64,000 nt of DNA, from NCBI GenBank assembly GCA_028641055.1, contig CM054060.1, positions 163,406,696 through 163,470,695 on the forward strand, written 5' to 3'. Every line of letters begins with the position of its first letter. Positions within the stretch are counted from its first letter, which is position 1. The DNA comes from Alopecurus myosuroides. Taxonomy: Eukaryota; Streptophyta; Magnoliopsida; Poales; Poaceae. The notes under the pieces are model-generated. The model saw only the letters and a program-made list of their open reading frames with translations. It did no database searches and was not told the DNA's origin. Shown one piece after another: positions 29,451-42,372 of the stretch. Position numbers and translations under genes: made by a program.

Positions 29451-32400
29451 ACCGGAGCCGTGCCGTCTGCTCCTGCACAGCGCCACCGCTACGAGCCTCC
29501 ACCGTGCACCCCGCGGGCACCATAGGATTCACCGAGTCGTGCTGAAGCTCCTCGTGATCTCCATCGAGCCCGAAGGCCACCGGATAGCCGTCTCCGTCAA
29601 CTCCCTGCGCCTCCGGCCACCGCGGAGCCATTTTCCGCCGACTTTCCGGCGAGGTGAGGAACCCTAACCTCTGTTTTGTTTTTGCACCGTTAGATCTAGA
29701 TCCGGTGGTCTAGATTAGAACACTTAACTGAAGGGGTATGCAACCCTCAGATCTGGATCTGACGGCTCAGATCAAATCACTTACCCACGTCATAGCCCAG
29801 TCAGCAGCACAGTCAGCACCAGCACCCAATCAGATCCAGCCACGTGGCCCAGCCTTTAATTCAAATTTATCTCCCGATAGAATTTTTGGCAATTTTACAG
29901 ATTAGTCCCTGCACATTAGATCTATCATATCTTTTGATCCATGAGGCCAAATTTAGCAATCTTGGACTTTTTGAAAAGCCCTGGACATATGGAAACTTTT
30001 GGCACTGGCCAAATTCAAATTTGACAAACTTAAATTTGTTCAATTTCAAATATGCTTGTTTGATGAAATTTGGCATAATTCAAATTCTACAAATCCAAAA
30101 ATTGTAAATAAAATATATTTGGAAACCTTAGGATGTGTACTTTCATATCCGCTGTCCCAAAATAATATTTGAACAATTTAAAATTGAATTTAGTTGTCTA
30201 TTTGAGTATTTTTGACATAGATTAATTTCTATAAATATTTTCAATATAGTCCCTTTTGCAAAATTGCTCCATTTGATAACCTTGAAACATAAACAACCTT
30301 GCCCAACCATTTTGGACATCCTTGGATCATGGCCATGTGTTTTTGACCAAAAACCCAACCTAGTGATTTCATCCATCTTTACCATGTCTTAGGAATTATT
30401 TTCATCATCTATCCCTTGATGTTATGACTATTTGGAGCCAAGCCAAGTCCTTAGAATGTGTCAATCACATATAGTACCAAGTAGTGTAATTTAGTTTTCT
30501 ATCTACTTCTCCACTCCCCTTTCATGCTTCAAGAAATCATCAAGCTAGCAAAATGGAAGACAAGACTCAAGCCCAAGAAGGACCTCCATCTTCAACTTGG
30601 TGGCAACATGAAGAGCTACAAGAATATCATTGAAGAAATTTTGAACAAAAGACTTGGACTCCACAACAACAATAAGCAACTCAATGAAGTACAAGAGTAT
30701 GAAGAAAATCAAGGAGAAGACATTTTTCTCTCTCTTCCTATCCCTTCTATTTCTTTCTTTTCAAAATGACTTAGTGGTATTTGTGCCCATCCCATACCTA
30801 AACCAAGTAGTGAAGATCATGAAGATTTATCAAGTACAAGAGAAGCTTCACAACAAGGAGGAAACTAGAATAGAAGCATGAAGATGAACTTCAAGAAGAC
30901 AAGCATGTGAAGACTAGAAGCAATCCATAAAAGTTGAAAAATAACAAGTTGTTTTTGTCCAACCATTGACCCAAATGGAAAACCAAAGACTTAGTAATAT
31001 TTTCCCTTTGATGATGAAGTTAGTAGACCTACCCTAACCACAATGGAAAATACTAACATAGTCACTCAAATATTTTTGAAGGTGAATATGACCAAGTGTT
31101 TGCATGTATTACTTTAGTTGAAGAAGTAATATGTTTATTCTTAGTGAACTCTTGGAACTTCCTCGACAATTATGGTTATAATAAAGTTAGATCACATCAA
31201 GCTCAACCTAGTCCTTTCCAAGTAAACCCTTGGAAACTCCTTAACAATGTATTGAACCATTATGGAATGAATCTTTCAAAACTCAAACCTTGACCTTGTC
31301 CTAGCCAACTTGGTCCAACTCCTTTGTTATGTTTGCTTTCTCCACCTATGTGTTTGATTGCTAGGATGCTTGTTTATTTTGTTATTGTGTTTTCAATGAA
31401 TAGATTGTACGGAGAGCAACGATCTTTTGTGAAGAGAGTGTGATATCTTCACCAACTTCAACAAGGCAAGTAACACATCATTCAACTACCCATTATTTTC
31501 TATATGCATTAGTTGATTTTTTTTTAGTAGTATGCATTGATAGGAAATTTTACTAAGTTATATTATGCTATGCTATATCCTAGTAGTGTGTAGACATCCT
31601 TATACCTTGTTATTTTGAAGCCTTGTTACTTAGTTGATGCTTATCCTTTCTATAAAATGAGTTTTACCTGATGTTGTGGAAAAATTCTAAGTAACAACTT
31701 CAATGAACCACCTGGGTGGATTGGTAATGCGGGGCTGTTGATAGTTGAGTGTCTCCCCGAGGGGAGTTCACTTGAAGGAATGCCACCCAGGAACAAAGTG
31801 ATTATGATGTTCCCCAAGTATAGATTGCTTCCAGTGCAGCCTTTAGTCATATGGGCTCTGTCTTGATTAATTAAGTTGCGAGGGTTCAGCCCGGGCTTGA
31901 CAAGCAGATGTAGCATAATTATAGGTGGAATGGGTCTTGCCATTGGGTTGGATTCTTGCTTCTGAAAGATCTCGTCTCGATTCTTCTCCTTTCCTTAATG
32001 CACTCAGAGTGTATAGGATGTTTGGGTTGAGTTGGGTCTGAAGGTGAAAGTGCACAAGCTCTGCAGAGTCAACAAACTAAGATCTTAGCCGTGTCCCCGG
32101 CTATGGACAACTATGAGCAGCTGGACAAGGAAGGACGGAAGAATCACATTACCATTTTCAATAATTAAAATTTTGACCAAGTGAACAGTATTTGTGGTAC
32201 TTGGATTTCAGTCCAATGATGCCACCCATTGAAAAGAAATGTTTGTTTTACAAAAGAGATAGGAGAAAACCTGCTTTATGCAAACTCAGCCAAAACTCCA
32301 CTCAGCCAAATAAGCATGTAGTATTAGTATTGCCATTTATATCCACCATAGTGTTACTTGCCAATACATTAAATTGTATTGACTCCTTTGTGGCTGCATA

Positions 32401-32697
32401 TTCCATATTGCAGATGTTTCTGAAGACGAGTGAGGATTTCGTTTAGGATCTCGATACTATCGCCAACATGTTTTGCCTGTGGCACATGAAGAAGATGGGC
32501 TCAATGTTGTACTATGTTTTCCGCTGTAATTCTTTGTTTTCTGCTAGTCTTCTAAGACTATGCAAGTTGTAATCCTATTTTGTAAAGACTGGATCATGCG
32601 ATGAATAGAATTTGATGCATTTGCATGATATTTCATTTTGTACTGTGGTGCTAGCAATTGATCCAGGGACTAGCACAATAACACAGGTGTCCTTACA
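29451..32697 (+). repeat. E4: truncated Tekay-like LTR, plus strand
   Basis: No gene. Style and terminal segment match Tekay-type LTRs: a GC-rich leader-like part (29460-29660) with GGTGAGG, an AT-rich middle, and a distal part with gctctgcagagtc and ccgtgtccccggctatgg, resembling the E1 LTR around 7970-8010. It ends gtgtccttaca at 32697. No primer site follows, so it is a 3' or solo LTR. The LTR start is missing, joined directly to E3 gag. A minus-strand ORF at 29449-29631 has no recognisable domain. The left boundary is approximate. Confidence 0.6.
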
Positions 32698-33449
32698 TTA
32701 TTTAAATGTGGGAACGCTACAGTTACTATTCATCTATTATTCTACTGTAGTGGTGTTGTTAACGTGATCTCCAAAGACACCTTTGTCCCACGACGTAAAG
32801 GTGACAGTGTGTGCACCGTGTGTGACTTATCATGATTTATATATTTTGTGTTGGATGACCCTATGAAATTGTGGTGCTTGTCTTGAACCATATAGGGCTC
32901 AAGGTGACAGTGTGGGGTGCCTAGTGGTGAATGCAACTTTAAGGTGTGATTTCATAGCCCTACGCAACGATTGGTGTTTGTTATCCAACTGGAGAGTGGT
33001 TCGGAGTAGCATAGTGAAGAGAAGATATTTATGTATTCAATTATGTTATTATTGTTGAGAGTGTCCACTAGTGAAAGTATGATCTCTAGGCCTTGTTTTT
33101 AAGCATTGAAACACCGTTTACAACCAGTTCTGCTACATGTTTGCTTGCTGCCATTTTATTTCAGATTGCTATTATCACTTATAATCATCCATATCACTTG
33201 TATTCCACTATCTCTTCACCAAACTAGTGCACCTATACAACTGGCAATTGTATTAGGTGTGTTGGAGACTTAAGAGACTTCTTGTATCGTGATTGCAGGG
33301 TTGCTTGAGAGGGATATCTTTGACCTCTACCTCCCTGATTTCGATAAACCTTGGATGATCCACTTAAGAGAAACTTACTACTATTCTACAAACCTCTGCA
33401 CTTGGAGGCCCAACACTGTCTACAAGAATAGAAGCGTGCGTAGACATCA
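32698..33449 (+). repeat. E6: Athila-type LTR, 3' part only
   Basis: Aligns by eye with the end of the E7 LTR (about 49920-50651), including aaaggtgacagtgtgtgcac, ttgagagtgtccactagtga and the terminal gtagacatca. The left part is missing where the E4 LTR ends, consistent with E4 having inserted here. Confidence 0.85.
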
Positions 33450-33459
33450 AGCTCTTTTC

Positions 33460-33477
33460 TGGCGTCGTTGCCAGGGA
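33460..33477 (+). promoter_or_regulatory. E6 primer binding site, decayed tRNA-Asp type
   Basis: tggcgtcgttgccaggga, two changes from the tRNA-Asp-complementary tggcgccgttgccgggga, ten bases after the LTR end. Confidence 0.8.
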
Positions 33478-33654
33478 GGTAAGGTAAAAGGTACTTACAT
33501 CCTAGTACTGCTGCTGGTGTGTGAGTGCTCGAAGTTATTTCCTTTAAATTATGCAATTATATCTTTTTGTTTCTTGTTTTTATTTTCACTAGTTAGGCTT
33601 ACTTTTACTTGTTCCTTGTTTTTATATTTAGGCTTAATCGAAAACAACAAAAAT

Positions 33655-34481
33655 ATGAGAGAGCTTTATAATATTTATATTGAATTAGGACATGATGCTT
33701 TTGAAGAGAAAATTTAAAAACCTATGGAGCTTTATTTGCATGCTAGTAGCAATGTTATTAGTATGAATTATTTGAACACCATTATTGCTAATGCTATGGA
33801 AAAGGCTAAGCTTGGGGACGCTAGTTTTTATGAAAATGATCTTTTTAGTTCCCCAGCTTTAGAGGAGAAAATTTGCTCTGATGATACTTTATCTCCCATA
33901 TGTGATAATTCTAATGATGCTTGTGATATTTAAATCCTCCTACTGGAAGTATTCCTTTTAAAATACCTATGAAAATTGTTGAACGTGTTATGAATAACTG
34001 CTATTTTGGAGATGGAACTGTCCATCCTAGTGATCATTTACTCTTTATACATGAAATATGCGAGTTATTCAAGTGTGCAGGTATTTCAATAGACCAAGTT
34101 AAGAGGAAGCTATTCTCTTTATCACTTAGGGACAAAGAAAGGGAGTGGTATGAGCTCCTAGATGATCCTCGTCATTTGGAGTGGAAGGAGCTTGAATATC
34201 TCTTCTACTCTAATCTTTATCCTCCTCATGAACTACATTTAGATAGGAATTACATTTATAATTTTCGTCCTCATGATGGAGAAAGCATTGCTCAAGCTTG
34301 GGGGAGGCTGAAAACATTAATACTCAAATGTCCTAACCATGAGCTTCCTGAGGAAATAATTGTTACTAATTTTTATGCAAGACTTTCAGGACATTGCAAG
34401 GATTGTCTAGATGCCTCTTCAGAGGGTTCTTTCACAAGTAAGAAGGTTGAAGCTAGGTGGAATTTTCTTGAAACAATTTTT
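33655..34481 (+). pseudogene. E6 Gag fragment (Athila type), frameshifted and truncated
   Basis: N-terminal Gag of the same family as E7 (LYLHASSNV, then GDGTVHPSDHLLFIHE and YARLSGH). One base is missing near 33929 compared with E7, shifting the frame between 33724-33933 and 33969-34481. The coding sequence stops in LETI, where the tail of a minus-strand LINE begins. Confidence 0.85.
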
Positions 34482-34508
34482 TTGAAGCATTTCTACTGTG
34501 ATGCAAAC

Positions 34509-34520
34509 TGCCCCCCCCCC
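34509..34520. repeat. Poly-C run
   Basis: About twelve consecutive C on the plus strand in the LINE 3' untranslated region; length may be uncertain in assembly. Confidence 0.8.
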
Positions 34521-35698
34521 CAAGCCTTTTATTCAAAAACCCAACAGTTCACTATACAAACAACCAAACCAAAGAGAAGCTAAGGAGCAGGAAAAGAAAA
34601 AATTAACACTCACCTAACTATACAAGAGAGGCAAGACGGACCAAGAATCTATCTAAAACCTTAGCCTTGATCCCGTATTTGAGAAGGGACATGTCATGTA
34701 TGAAGCCTAGCTTCCACTTAGACAAAGAAGGAGATCCCTGATTGAATTTTTTGTCATTTCTCTGTAACCAAATGTGCCATCAGGCCATGACAACTATATC
34801 CATGAAGAAAGGCTTATTGATTTCCTTTTAGTTTCATCAAGAATCTCCTGAACCTCTACACCATTATGCCAAGATATATTTAAGAACTTTCAGATTCTTC
34901 TGCTAAAACTGCACTCAAAGAACAGATGAATCCTTTCCTCATATATTCTATTGTCACACATAACACAATTAAAATCAGTGGTCACATTCTAGTGCCTCCT
35001 TTTCAGCAGATCTTTAGTGTTAATCCTATCCTTGAGCAGCAACCACGCAAACACCTTAGTTTTCATGATGCAACCAGAATCCCACAACCAAGGAAAGACA
35101 ATGGGGAAAACCAAGTGGGAATGAATGTGTTTATAAAATTTAGCAGCAGGATATTTAGTCCCTCAAGAGTAGGACCAAATATCTTTCGAGTCCTCAATTG
35201 GATTTTCAACTAATAACTTGTTCAAGTCCTCAAACTCAACAAAAGCTTCCTGAGATAAAAGGAAGATAGAACAAGGAAGCCATATCAGAGTGACCATAAA
35301 CATGTGCAGGTGAGCAAGAGTCACGAAGAACAAAAGAATAAAGTCTTGGAAAATTATTCTTGGGCCATCTGGGCAGTACCATCAACCACCCAGTTATTTG
35401 ACCAGAAATAAAAAGATTGGCCATTGCCCAGAGACAACTGAGCCAGTCCTCTGAAATTATTCACCTGTTTAAGCACATCCTTCCACCAAAAGGATCCAAC
35501 CAGGTTTTCCAAATGAGGAACCTTACCATGATAATACCGAGACCAAAGAAACTCAACCCAAGGAATATTCTTGCGATTGTAGAATTTATCAAGGTGTTTA
35601 ATGAGGAGGGCTACATTGTTCTTATGAAAATTAACCACCCCTAGCCCACCTTTCCTTTTGGGTTGACAAATGGACTCCCAAGAAGCCAAAGCCTGCTT

Positions 35699-35703
35699 AG
35701 GAG
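35699..35703. repeat. Target site duplication aggag, left of E5
   Basis: aggag precedes the E5 5' LTR and recurs at 46038-46042. Confidence 0.93.
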
Positions 35704-37191
35704 TGATACGTCCATTTTGCATCACTATTTTATATCACAATTTTCTGTTATTCATCGATATATTTCATGTTATGATGCATCCCTTATGTTATTTTATCTT
35801 ATTTTGCATGTTTTATAATTTTTTGGAGAATAAACATCGGGACCAGAAATCTGATGGAAAAAGCACCGTCCAGATACCATATTTCAGAAGATCGGAAGAA
35901 GAAGGGGGACATCCGGGGGTTCCTAAAAGTTCAGAGCAGGAACCCAGCCAGAAGGAGAGCCAGAGGGGGGCCACCAGGGGCCCACACCTAGGGGTGTGGC
36001 CACCCTGGCCCACCTCTAGGGGTCATCTTTGGCGTGCTTGGCCCCACGGGAACCCTAAGCCTCATTCCATCTGCAAAGAATTATTCCGCCACCGCCGCGG
36101 GGAGGAAAACACCCGAGAGAGAAAAAACTCTCTAGCAGAGAGAAATCTGTCGGGGAAATTCCTCTATAGAGGGGGAAATCGCCGCCATCGTCACCGTCAT
36201 CGCTCCGGGCATCATCAAGATCGTCATCATCATCGTCATCACCACCAGAACCATCACCTTCATCATCCACCGTCATCCCGCTGTAACAATTAGGGGCCTC
36301 TATCGTTGTCTTGCATTAGACCTCTCTCCCGGTGTGGATTACTTGTTAGTAGTTGATGCTTGTGAGTAGTTAGTGTTGCACTTTATGACCAGATTGTTAA
36401 CATCCATTATATCACCTCTCATTATGATCCATATGATGTCTTGTGAGTAGTTCGTGTTGTTCTTGAGGACATAAGAGAAGTCAATTTGTTAGTAGTGAAG
36501 TAATGTTGAATAATATTTAATGTTTGATATTTAAGTTGTGGTGTTATTCTCCTAGTGGTGTCATGTGAACATCGACTACATGACACTTCACCATTTATGG
36601 GCCTAGGGGGATGCATCGTGTATTTGGCTACTAATTGTGTGGTTGCCGGAGTGACAGAAACCTAAACCCCCGTTAGGAAACCATTACACGAGGGAGCGTA
36701 GGATCCCGGAGTTTAAAGCTGTGGTTAGATTTATTTCTTAATTACTTTCTTGTAGTTGCGGATGCTTGCAAGGTGTATAATCACAAGTATGTATTATTCT
36801 TGGATGGGACGGTACATTAGCATAGGTTCACCCATAGAACACTTATCAAAACACCTAACATTATTCAGCTTCATGGAACAAAAGCACTTGACAGAAACCT
36901 CCCGTGTGTCCTCGAGAACGGTTGTTAATCATAACTTCATAAGTAAAACTAACTGCTTGTCCTTTGCTGAAGAAAGGATTGGGCCACTTGATGCAATTAT
37001 TACTACTGCATTTTATTTACTCTCACTTTATTTATCTGCTGTATCAAAAACCCCTATAAATCTATTTTCCCGTATTTACCGTTATTCCTTCATCGAAACT
37101 GCTTGTCAACACCTTCTGCTCCTCGTTGGGTTCGAAACTCTTATTTATAGAAAGTACTACGATACACCCCCCCTATACTTGTGGGTCATCA
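35704..37191 (+). repeat. E5 5' LTR
   Basis: 1488 bp, TGATACGTCC...GTCATCA, paired with 44529-46037. It contains a TCA/TCG-rich low-complexity stretch at 36180-36275. The Asp-rich minus ORF and His-rich plus ORF there are products of this repeat, not genes. Confidence 0.92.
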
Positions 37192-37202
37192 AGACTATTT
37201 TG

Positions 37203-37220
37203 TGGCGCCGTTGCCGGGGA
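37203..37220 (+). promoter_or_regulatory. E5 primer binding site, tRNA-Asp type
   Basis: tggcgccgttgccgggga, complementary to the 3' end of plant tRNA-Asp, eleven bases after the LTR. Confidence 0.9.
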
Positions 37221-37306
37221 GTGAAGCGCTATTGGGAAGTGGAATTGATAAAGTAAGCTTCTGGTGTAAGTGTTGTTTTTATTACTGTCTACTGCTTTAT
37301 TACACT

Positions 37307-38306
37307 ATGTTTGGGTCTCCTTTTGAGTCCTTATTTGTGGTCACTGCTACCACTGCTAGGGTAGTAAGTGACCCACCGCCTTATGATTTGGATCCTTATA
37401 AAATACCTATAAAGATTGTTAAACATGCTAGGGATAACTCCTATTCAGGAGATGGAACTGTCCATCCAGATGATCATTTGCTCTTTTTACATGAATTATG
37501 CGAGTTGTTAAAGCGTGCAGGTATTACTATGAGCCAAGTGAAGAGGAAATTATTCTCTATATCATTGACAGGACGAGACTCTGAATGGTTCAAACTGCTA
37601 AAAAATAGCCAAACTATTGGATGGGAGGAAATTGTGCCTCTCTTTTATTCTAAATTCTATCCTCCCAGTGAAATTCATCAAGATCGGAATTATATATATA
37701 ATTTTTGGCCTCATGACAGAGAGAGTATTTCCCAAGCATGGGGGAGATTGAAGTTACTAATGCTCAAATGCCCCGTTCATGAGCTCCCCAGTAATATTGT
37801 TATTAATAATTTCTATGCAAGGCTTTCTCTTCGTGATAAGGATTTATTGGATGCTTCTTGTTCTAGATCATTTAAACGTATGATTTTAACGTATGAAAGA
37901 TGAAGCTAAATGGGATCTTCTTGACCGTATTCAAGAAAATAGTGAAGGATGGGAGAATGACAAAGTTAGAAAGTCAGGTATAAATTATGTTTATGAATGC
38001 ATTAAAACTTTTATGTCATCCGATGATTTTCATAATGTTAGTACTGTTTATGGTCTTGATTCTCAAGTTGTTTCAAACTTATATAAGTCTTTGGCTTCTT
38101 ATTTTGATATTCCTAAAAAGGAATGGGACAAGTACCATGCACCTTATAAAGATACTTTTAATTGTGTTCCTTCTAGAGATATAGAAGTTCATAGTGTTGA
38201 TTCTGTTGTGCCTGAACCTTATATTGAGAAAATGCCTTTCCCTGCTAAGGTACAAGAACATTCTATGTTAGATAGTGTGGTTAATAAAGTGCAAGGAAAC
38301 CTGTAG
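37307..38306 (+). pseudogene. E5 Gag (Athila type), frameshifted
   Basis: Starts MFGSPFESLF. Capsid region with GDGTVHPDDHLLFLHE, NYIYNFWPHDRES and YARLSLRDKD. A 13-base insertion at about 37883-37895, which repeats aacgtatg, shifts the frame near 37890. The second part (to 38306) continues with DEAKWDLLDRIQEN. A further shift near 38295 moves the frame into the protease region. Related to, but distinct from, the E6/E7 Gag. Confidence 0.88.
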
Positions 38307-39085
38307 AACCCGAGGAACAAATAACTGTAGAACCTACAGTAGCAATAGTAAAAGACCTTTTTTCTGAAAATGTAGAAGAGGGACACATTATATTTTGTGA
38401 AGATGCTTCTAATATTGTCTCTCATCCTGGTAAATCTAGGAAACCTAGTGTTCTTGTGCTATCTGTTAGGATAGGTGATCATTTCTATTGTGGTTTGTGT
38501 GATATTGGTGCTAGTTCTAGTGCTATTCCTTATGAGCTTTATAAAGAAATCATGCATGAAATTGGTTCTTGTGAACTTGAAGACATTGATGTGATTATTC
38601 AACTTGCTAATAGGGAAACTATTTCTCCAATTGGTATTGTTAGAGATGTGGAGGTCTTATGTGGTAAAACTAAGTATCCTGCCGATTTTCTAGTACTAGG
38701 CACTTCTGCTAGTGATACTTGTCCTATTATATTTGGTAGACCTTTCTTAAACACTTGTGGTGCTGTTATTGACTGTAAAAAGGAGAAAATGATTACAAAG
38801 TTTGATGGAGAGTCTTATGAATTTAATTTCTCCAAATTTGCTAAAGCACCTTATGAAGCTGAATTGCCTAATGAGAATTATAGAGTTGAAAAGTTGGCTG
38901 CTATTGCTCTTGCTCCTAACAATCCTTTGCAGCAATACATGGAATACCACGAAAGTGATGTCTTTAGGGAAGAAAGGAATGGAATTGACGAGATTTTCTT
39001 ACATCAGCCAGCGATGCTGAAACATAATTTACCGGTGGAAGACTTGGGCACCACTTTACCACCCAAGGGAGGATCCTGTTTTTGA
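38307..39085 (+). pseudogene. E5 aspartic protease
   Basis: Retroviral-type protease with the Athila-style active site CDIGASSSAIPY (Asp at 38501) and the conserved IIFGRPFLNT near the end. The frame is open from about 38310 to the stop at 39085, followed by a frameshift into reverse transcriptase. Catalytic residues are retained, but the domain is cut off from gag and pol by shifts on both sides. Confidence 0.88.
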
Positions 39086-40688
39086 TTTAAAACCCTTGCC
39101 TTCCAATCTTAAATATGCTCATATTGATGATAAGAAATTATATCCTGTTATTATTAGTTCAAAACTTTCTGGTGAAGAAGAGGAGAGATTATTGGGAATA
39201 TTGAAGAAACACAAAGGTGCTATTGGTTATAATCTTGATGATTTGAAGGGGATTTCTCCTACTATATGTCAGCATGCTATTAATATTGAACCGGACGCAA
39301 AGCCAGTTGTTGAGCATCAACGCCGTTTAAATCCCAAGATGAAGGATGTGGTAAGAAACGAGGTATTAAAACTCCTTGATGCTGGTATTATTTATCCTAT
39401 TGCTGATAGTAGATGGGTTAGTCGTGTGCATTGTGACCCTAAGAAAGGAGAGATGACTTTTGTGCCAAATGAAAATAATGAACTTATCCCTCAAAGAGTG
39501 GTGGTTGGTTATAGGATGTACATTGATTTTAGGAAGGTTAACAAAGTTATTAAGAAAGATCATTATCCTTTGCCTTTTATTGATCAAATGTTAGAAAGGT
39601 TGTCTAAGAAAACTCATTTATGCTTTCTTGATGGTTATTCTGGGTTCTCTCAAATTGCTGTTAGAAAGCCTGATCAAGAGAAAACAACTTTCACTTGCCC
39701 TTTTGGAACCTATGCTTATAGACGTATGCCTTTTGGTTTATGCAATGCTCCTGCTACTTTTCAAAGATGTATGTCTACTATCTTTCATGGCTTTTGCGAA
39801 GAAATTGTGGAAGTCTTCATGGATGATTTCTCCGTCTATGGAACTTCTTTTGATAATTGTTTGCAGAATCTTGATAAAGTTTTGCAGAGATGTGAGGAGA
39901 CTAATCTTGTTCTTAATTGGGAGAAATGCCATTTTATGGTTAATGAAGGAATTGTTCTTGGACATAAAATTTCTGAAAAAGGTATTGAAGTTCATATAGT
40001 TAATGTTGAAGCTATTGAGAAAATGCCCTGTCCTAGGGATGTTAAAGGTATTTGTAGTATTCTTGGTCATGCTGGTTTCTATAGAAGGTTTATTAAAGAT
40101 TTCTCTAAAATATCAAAACCTCTTACTAATCTTCTTTAAAAAGATGTACCTTTTGTTTTTGATGAAGATTGTAAAGAAGCTTTTGAAAATTTAAAGAAGG
40201 CTTTAATATATGCCCCTATTGTTCAACCACCTGATTGGAATTTACCATTTGAAATTATGTGTGATGCTAGTGATTATGATGTAGGTGCTGTTCTTGGACA
40301 ACGGGTAGATAAGAAGTTAAATGTTATTCATTATGCTAGTAAAACTCTTGATGCTGCTCAAAATAATTATGCTACCACTGAGAAAGAATTCCTAGATGTA
40401 GTTTTTGCTCGTGATAAATTTAGGCAGTATATTGTTGATTCTAAAGTTACTATTCATACTGATCATGCTGCTATTAAGTACCTCATGGAAAAGAAAGATG
40501 CTAAGCCTAGGCTTATTAGATGGGTGCTTCTCTTCCAAGAGTTTTATTTACATATTGTGGATAGGAAGGGTGCTGAAAATCCTGTTGCCGATAATTTGTC
40601 TAGATTAGAAAATATCTCTGATGACCCTATTCCTGTTAATGATAGTTTTCCTAATGAACAGTTAGCTGCAATAAAAGTGAGCTCTTGA
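39086..40688 (+). pseudogene. E5 reverse transcriptase and RNase H
   Basis: Reverse transcriptase with YPLPFIDQMLERL and FMDD at 39816-39827. An in-frame TAA at 40137-40139 (probably from CAA) splits it from RNase H, which keeps [25 protein letters not shown] and [16 protein letters not shown] at 40686-40688 ends the RNase H part and the same frame then continues into integrase. Athila-type order; no second RNase H. Confidence 0.9.
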
Positions 40689-42020
40689 GAGAGTCCATGG
40701 TATGCTGATTATGCTAACTTTATTGTTTCGAAATATTTGCCTCCTACCTTTACAACTCAGCAAAGAAGAAAATTCTTCTATGATTTGAGGCATTATTTTT
40801 GGGATGACCCACACTTATATAAAGAAGGTGTTGATGGTATTATGAGAAGATGTGTTCCTGAAAATGAACAACAAGAGATATTGAGAAAATGTCATAGTAG
40901 TGCTTATGGAGGACATCACGCTGGAGATAGAACCGCACATAAGGTTCTACAATCAGGTTTTTATTGGCCTACTCTCTTTAAAGATGCTAGAAAGTTTGTT
41001 TTAGATTGCGATCAATGTCAAAGGGTTGGAAATATTTCTAGACGTAATGAAATGCCTATGAATTATTCTCTTGTTATTGAACCGTTTGATTGTTGGGGTT
41101 TTGACTTTATGGGTCCTTTCCCTCCTTCAAAAGGCTCCACTCATATTCTTCTTGTTGTTGATTATGTTACTAAATGGGTAGAAGCTATACCTACTAAAAG
41201 TGCTGATGGTGAAACCTCAATAAAAATGCTTAAAGACATCATTTTCCCTAGGTTTGGTGTACCTAGATATCTTATGACTGATGGGGGTTCTCATTTTATT
41301 CATGCTGGTTTTAGAAAACTCTTGCTAAATATGATGTTAATCATAGAATTGCCTCACCCTATCATCCTCAAACTAGTGGGCAAGTAGAATTATCAAATAG
41401 AGAGATCAAATCTATCTTGCAAAAGACTTTTAACAAATCTAGAAAAAACTGGGCTAAGAAATTAAATGATGCTCTGTGGGCTTAGAGAATTGCTTAGAAA
41501 AATCCCATGGGCATGTCTCCTTATAAAATGGTTTATGGAAAAGCTTGTCACTTGCCCCTAGAATTAGAACACAAAGCTTATTGGGCAGTGAAAGACCTAA
41601 ATAGAGATTTTAAACTTGCTGGTGAGAAAAGGTTGCTTGACTTAAGTTCTTTAGATGAATGGAGGAGTGAAGCATATGAAAATGCTAAGATCTTTAAAGA
41701 GAAAGTTAAAAGGTGGCATGATAAGAGAATTATTAAAAGAGAATTTCATGGTGGTGAGAAAGTGCTATTGTATAGGTCTCGTCTCAGATTTTTTGCAGGA
41801 AAATTACTCTCGAGATGGGAAGGACCTTTTGTTATCGAAGAGGTATATCATTCGGCGGAAATTTAAATTGTTTCCCTTGAAGACAACTCCTCACATGTGG
41901 TGAATGGCCAAATACTCAAGCATTATATTTCTAGAGATCCTTATAACGAAAATGTTGATTGCATTCGAGCCATGATCCTGGAGGAATTTATTAGGAAGCA
42001 TATTTCAGAAACTGCAGAGT
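40689..42020 (+). pseudogene. E5 integrase
   Basis: Integrase with HHCC finger (CHSSAYGGHHAGDRTAHK ... CDQC), catalytic Asp motifs FDFMGPF and LMTDGGSHF, and Glu in [11 protein letters not shown] frameshift near 41325 and two TAG stops near 41485-41497 break the core; the C-terminal part resumes at 41507 (MGMSPYKMVYGKACHLP) and ends with the Athila-type KHYISRD tail near 41940. No chromodomain. Non-functional as it stands. Confidence 0.9.
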
Positions 42021-42372
42021 CAGTTTTCGAATTGGTAACAGTTTTGGTAAGAAAATGTTCGCTAAACATCTTTCAACTTATATTCTTACTGTTTTTAGAT
42101 AATATGAAAAATTATGAGCCGGAAACGAGAGGGAGACGGAGCCCAGAGGCTCCACACCATAGGGTGGCGCGGTCCCACCTCTGGCCGCGCTAGCCCATGG
42201 TGTGGGCGCCCCGGAGCCCCTCTCCGACTCGTTTTGGACCTAGACTTTCCTTTCGTTATGAAACTTTTTGCTATATAATCCCCCGGACCACCCGAGGTCC
42301 GTATATCGTTTTCTTGTCGTGTTTCTGTTTCGAGTTGTTTTCCTGGCAGGAGTTTGGAGTTTCTAGGTCAAG

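Larger units (their letters stand above)
34482..35703 (-). mobile_element. LINE (L1 clade), 3' part
   Basis: Minus-strand 3' end of a non-LTR retrotransposon. It carries the C-terminal region after reverse transcriptase with WESICQPKRKGGLGVVNF and a zf-RVT-like Cys/His cluster (about 34830-35110, e.g. FNCVMCDN), broken by stops and frameshifts. The 3' end shows a short A run (seven T on the plus strand at about 34475-34482) and a run of 12 G (34509-34520, C on plus). E5 separates it from the rest at 35703/46043; joining across E5 restores a continuous frame through NSDTPKQALASW. Confidence 0.88.

Noticed and set aside
29449..29631. 60-codon minus-strand ORF (MAPRWPEAQGVDGDG)
   Set aside because: Considered as an E3 Gag N-terminus, but it has no similarity to E2 Gag and lies in what looks like the leader part of the E4 LTR; no domain recognised.
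30524..31293. Small ORFs in the E4 LTR region considered as host gene exons
   Set aside because: No domain, no splice-linked continuation, and the surrounding sequence has LTR character ending in ccttaca.
36055..36293. Asp-rich minus ORF and His-rich plus ORF
   Set aside because: Translations of a TCA/TCG low-complexity stretch in the E5 LTR, repeated in the other LTR at about 45030-45130.
35670..36293. 207-codon plus ORF starting in LINE sequence and running into the E5 LTR
   Set aside because: It crosses the E5 insertion boundary at 35703/35704 and has no domain; a chance fusion frame.
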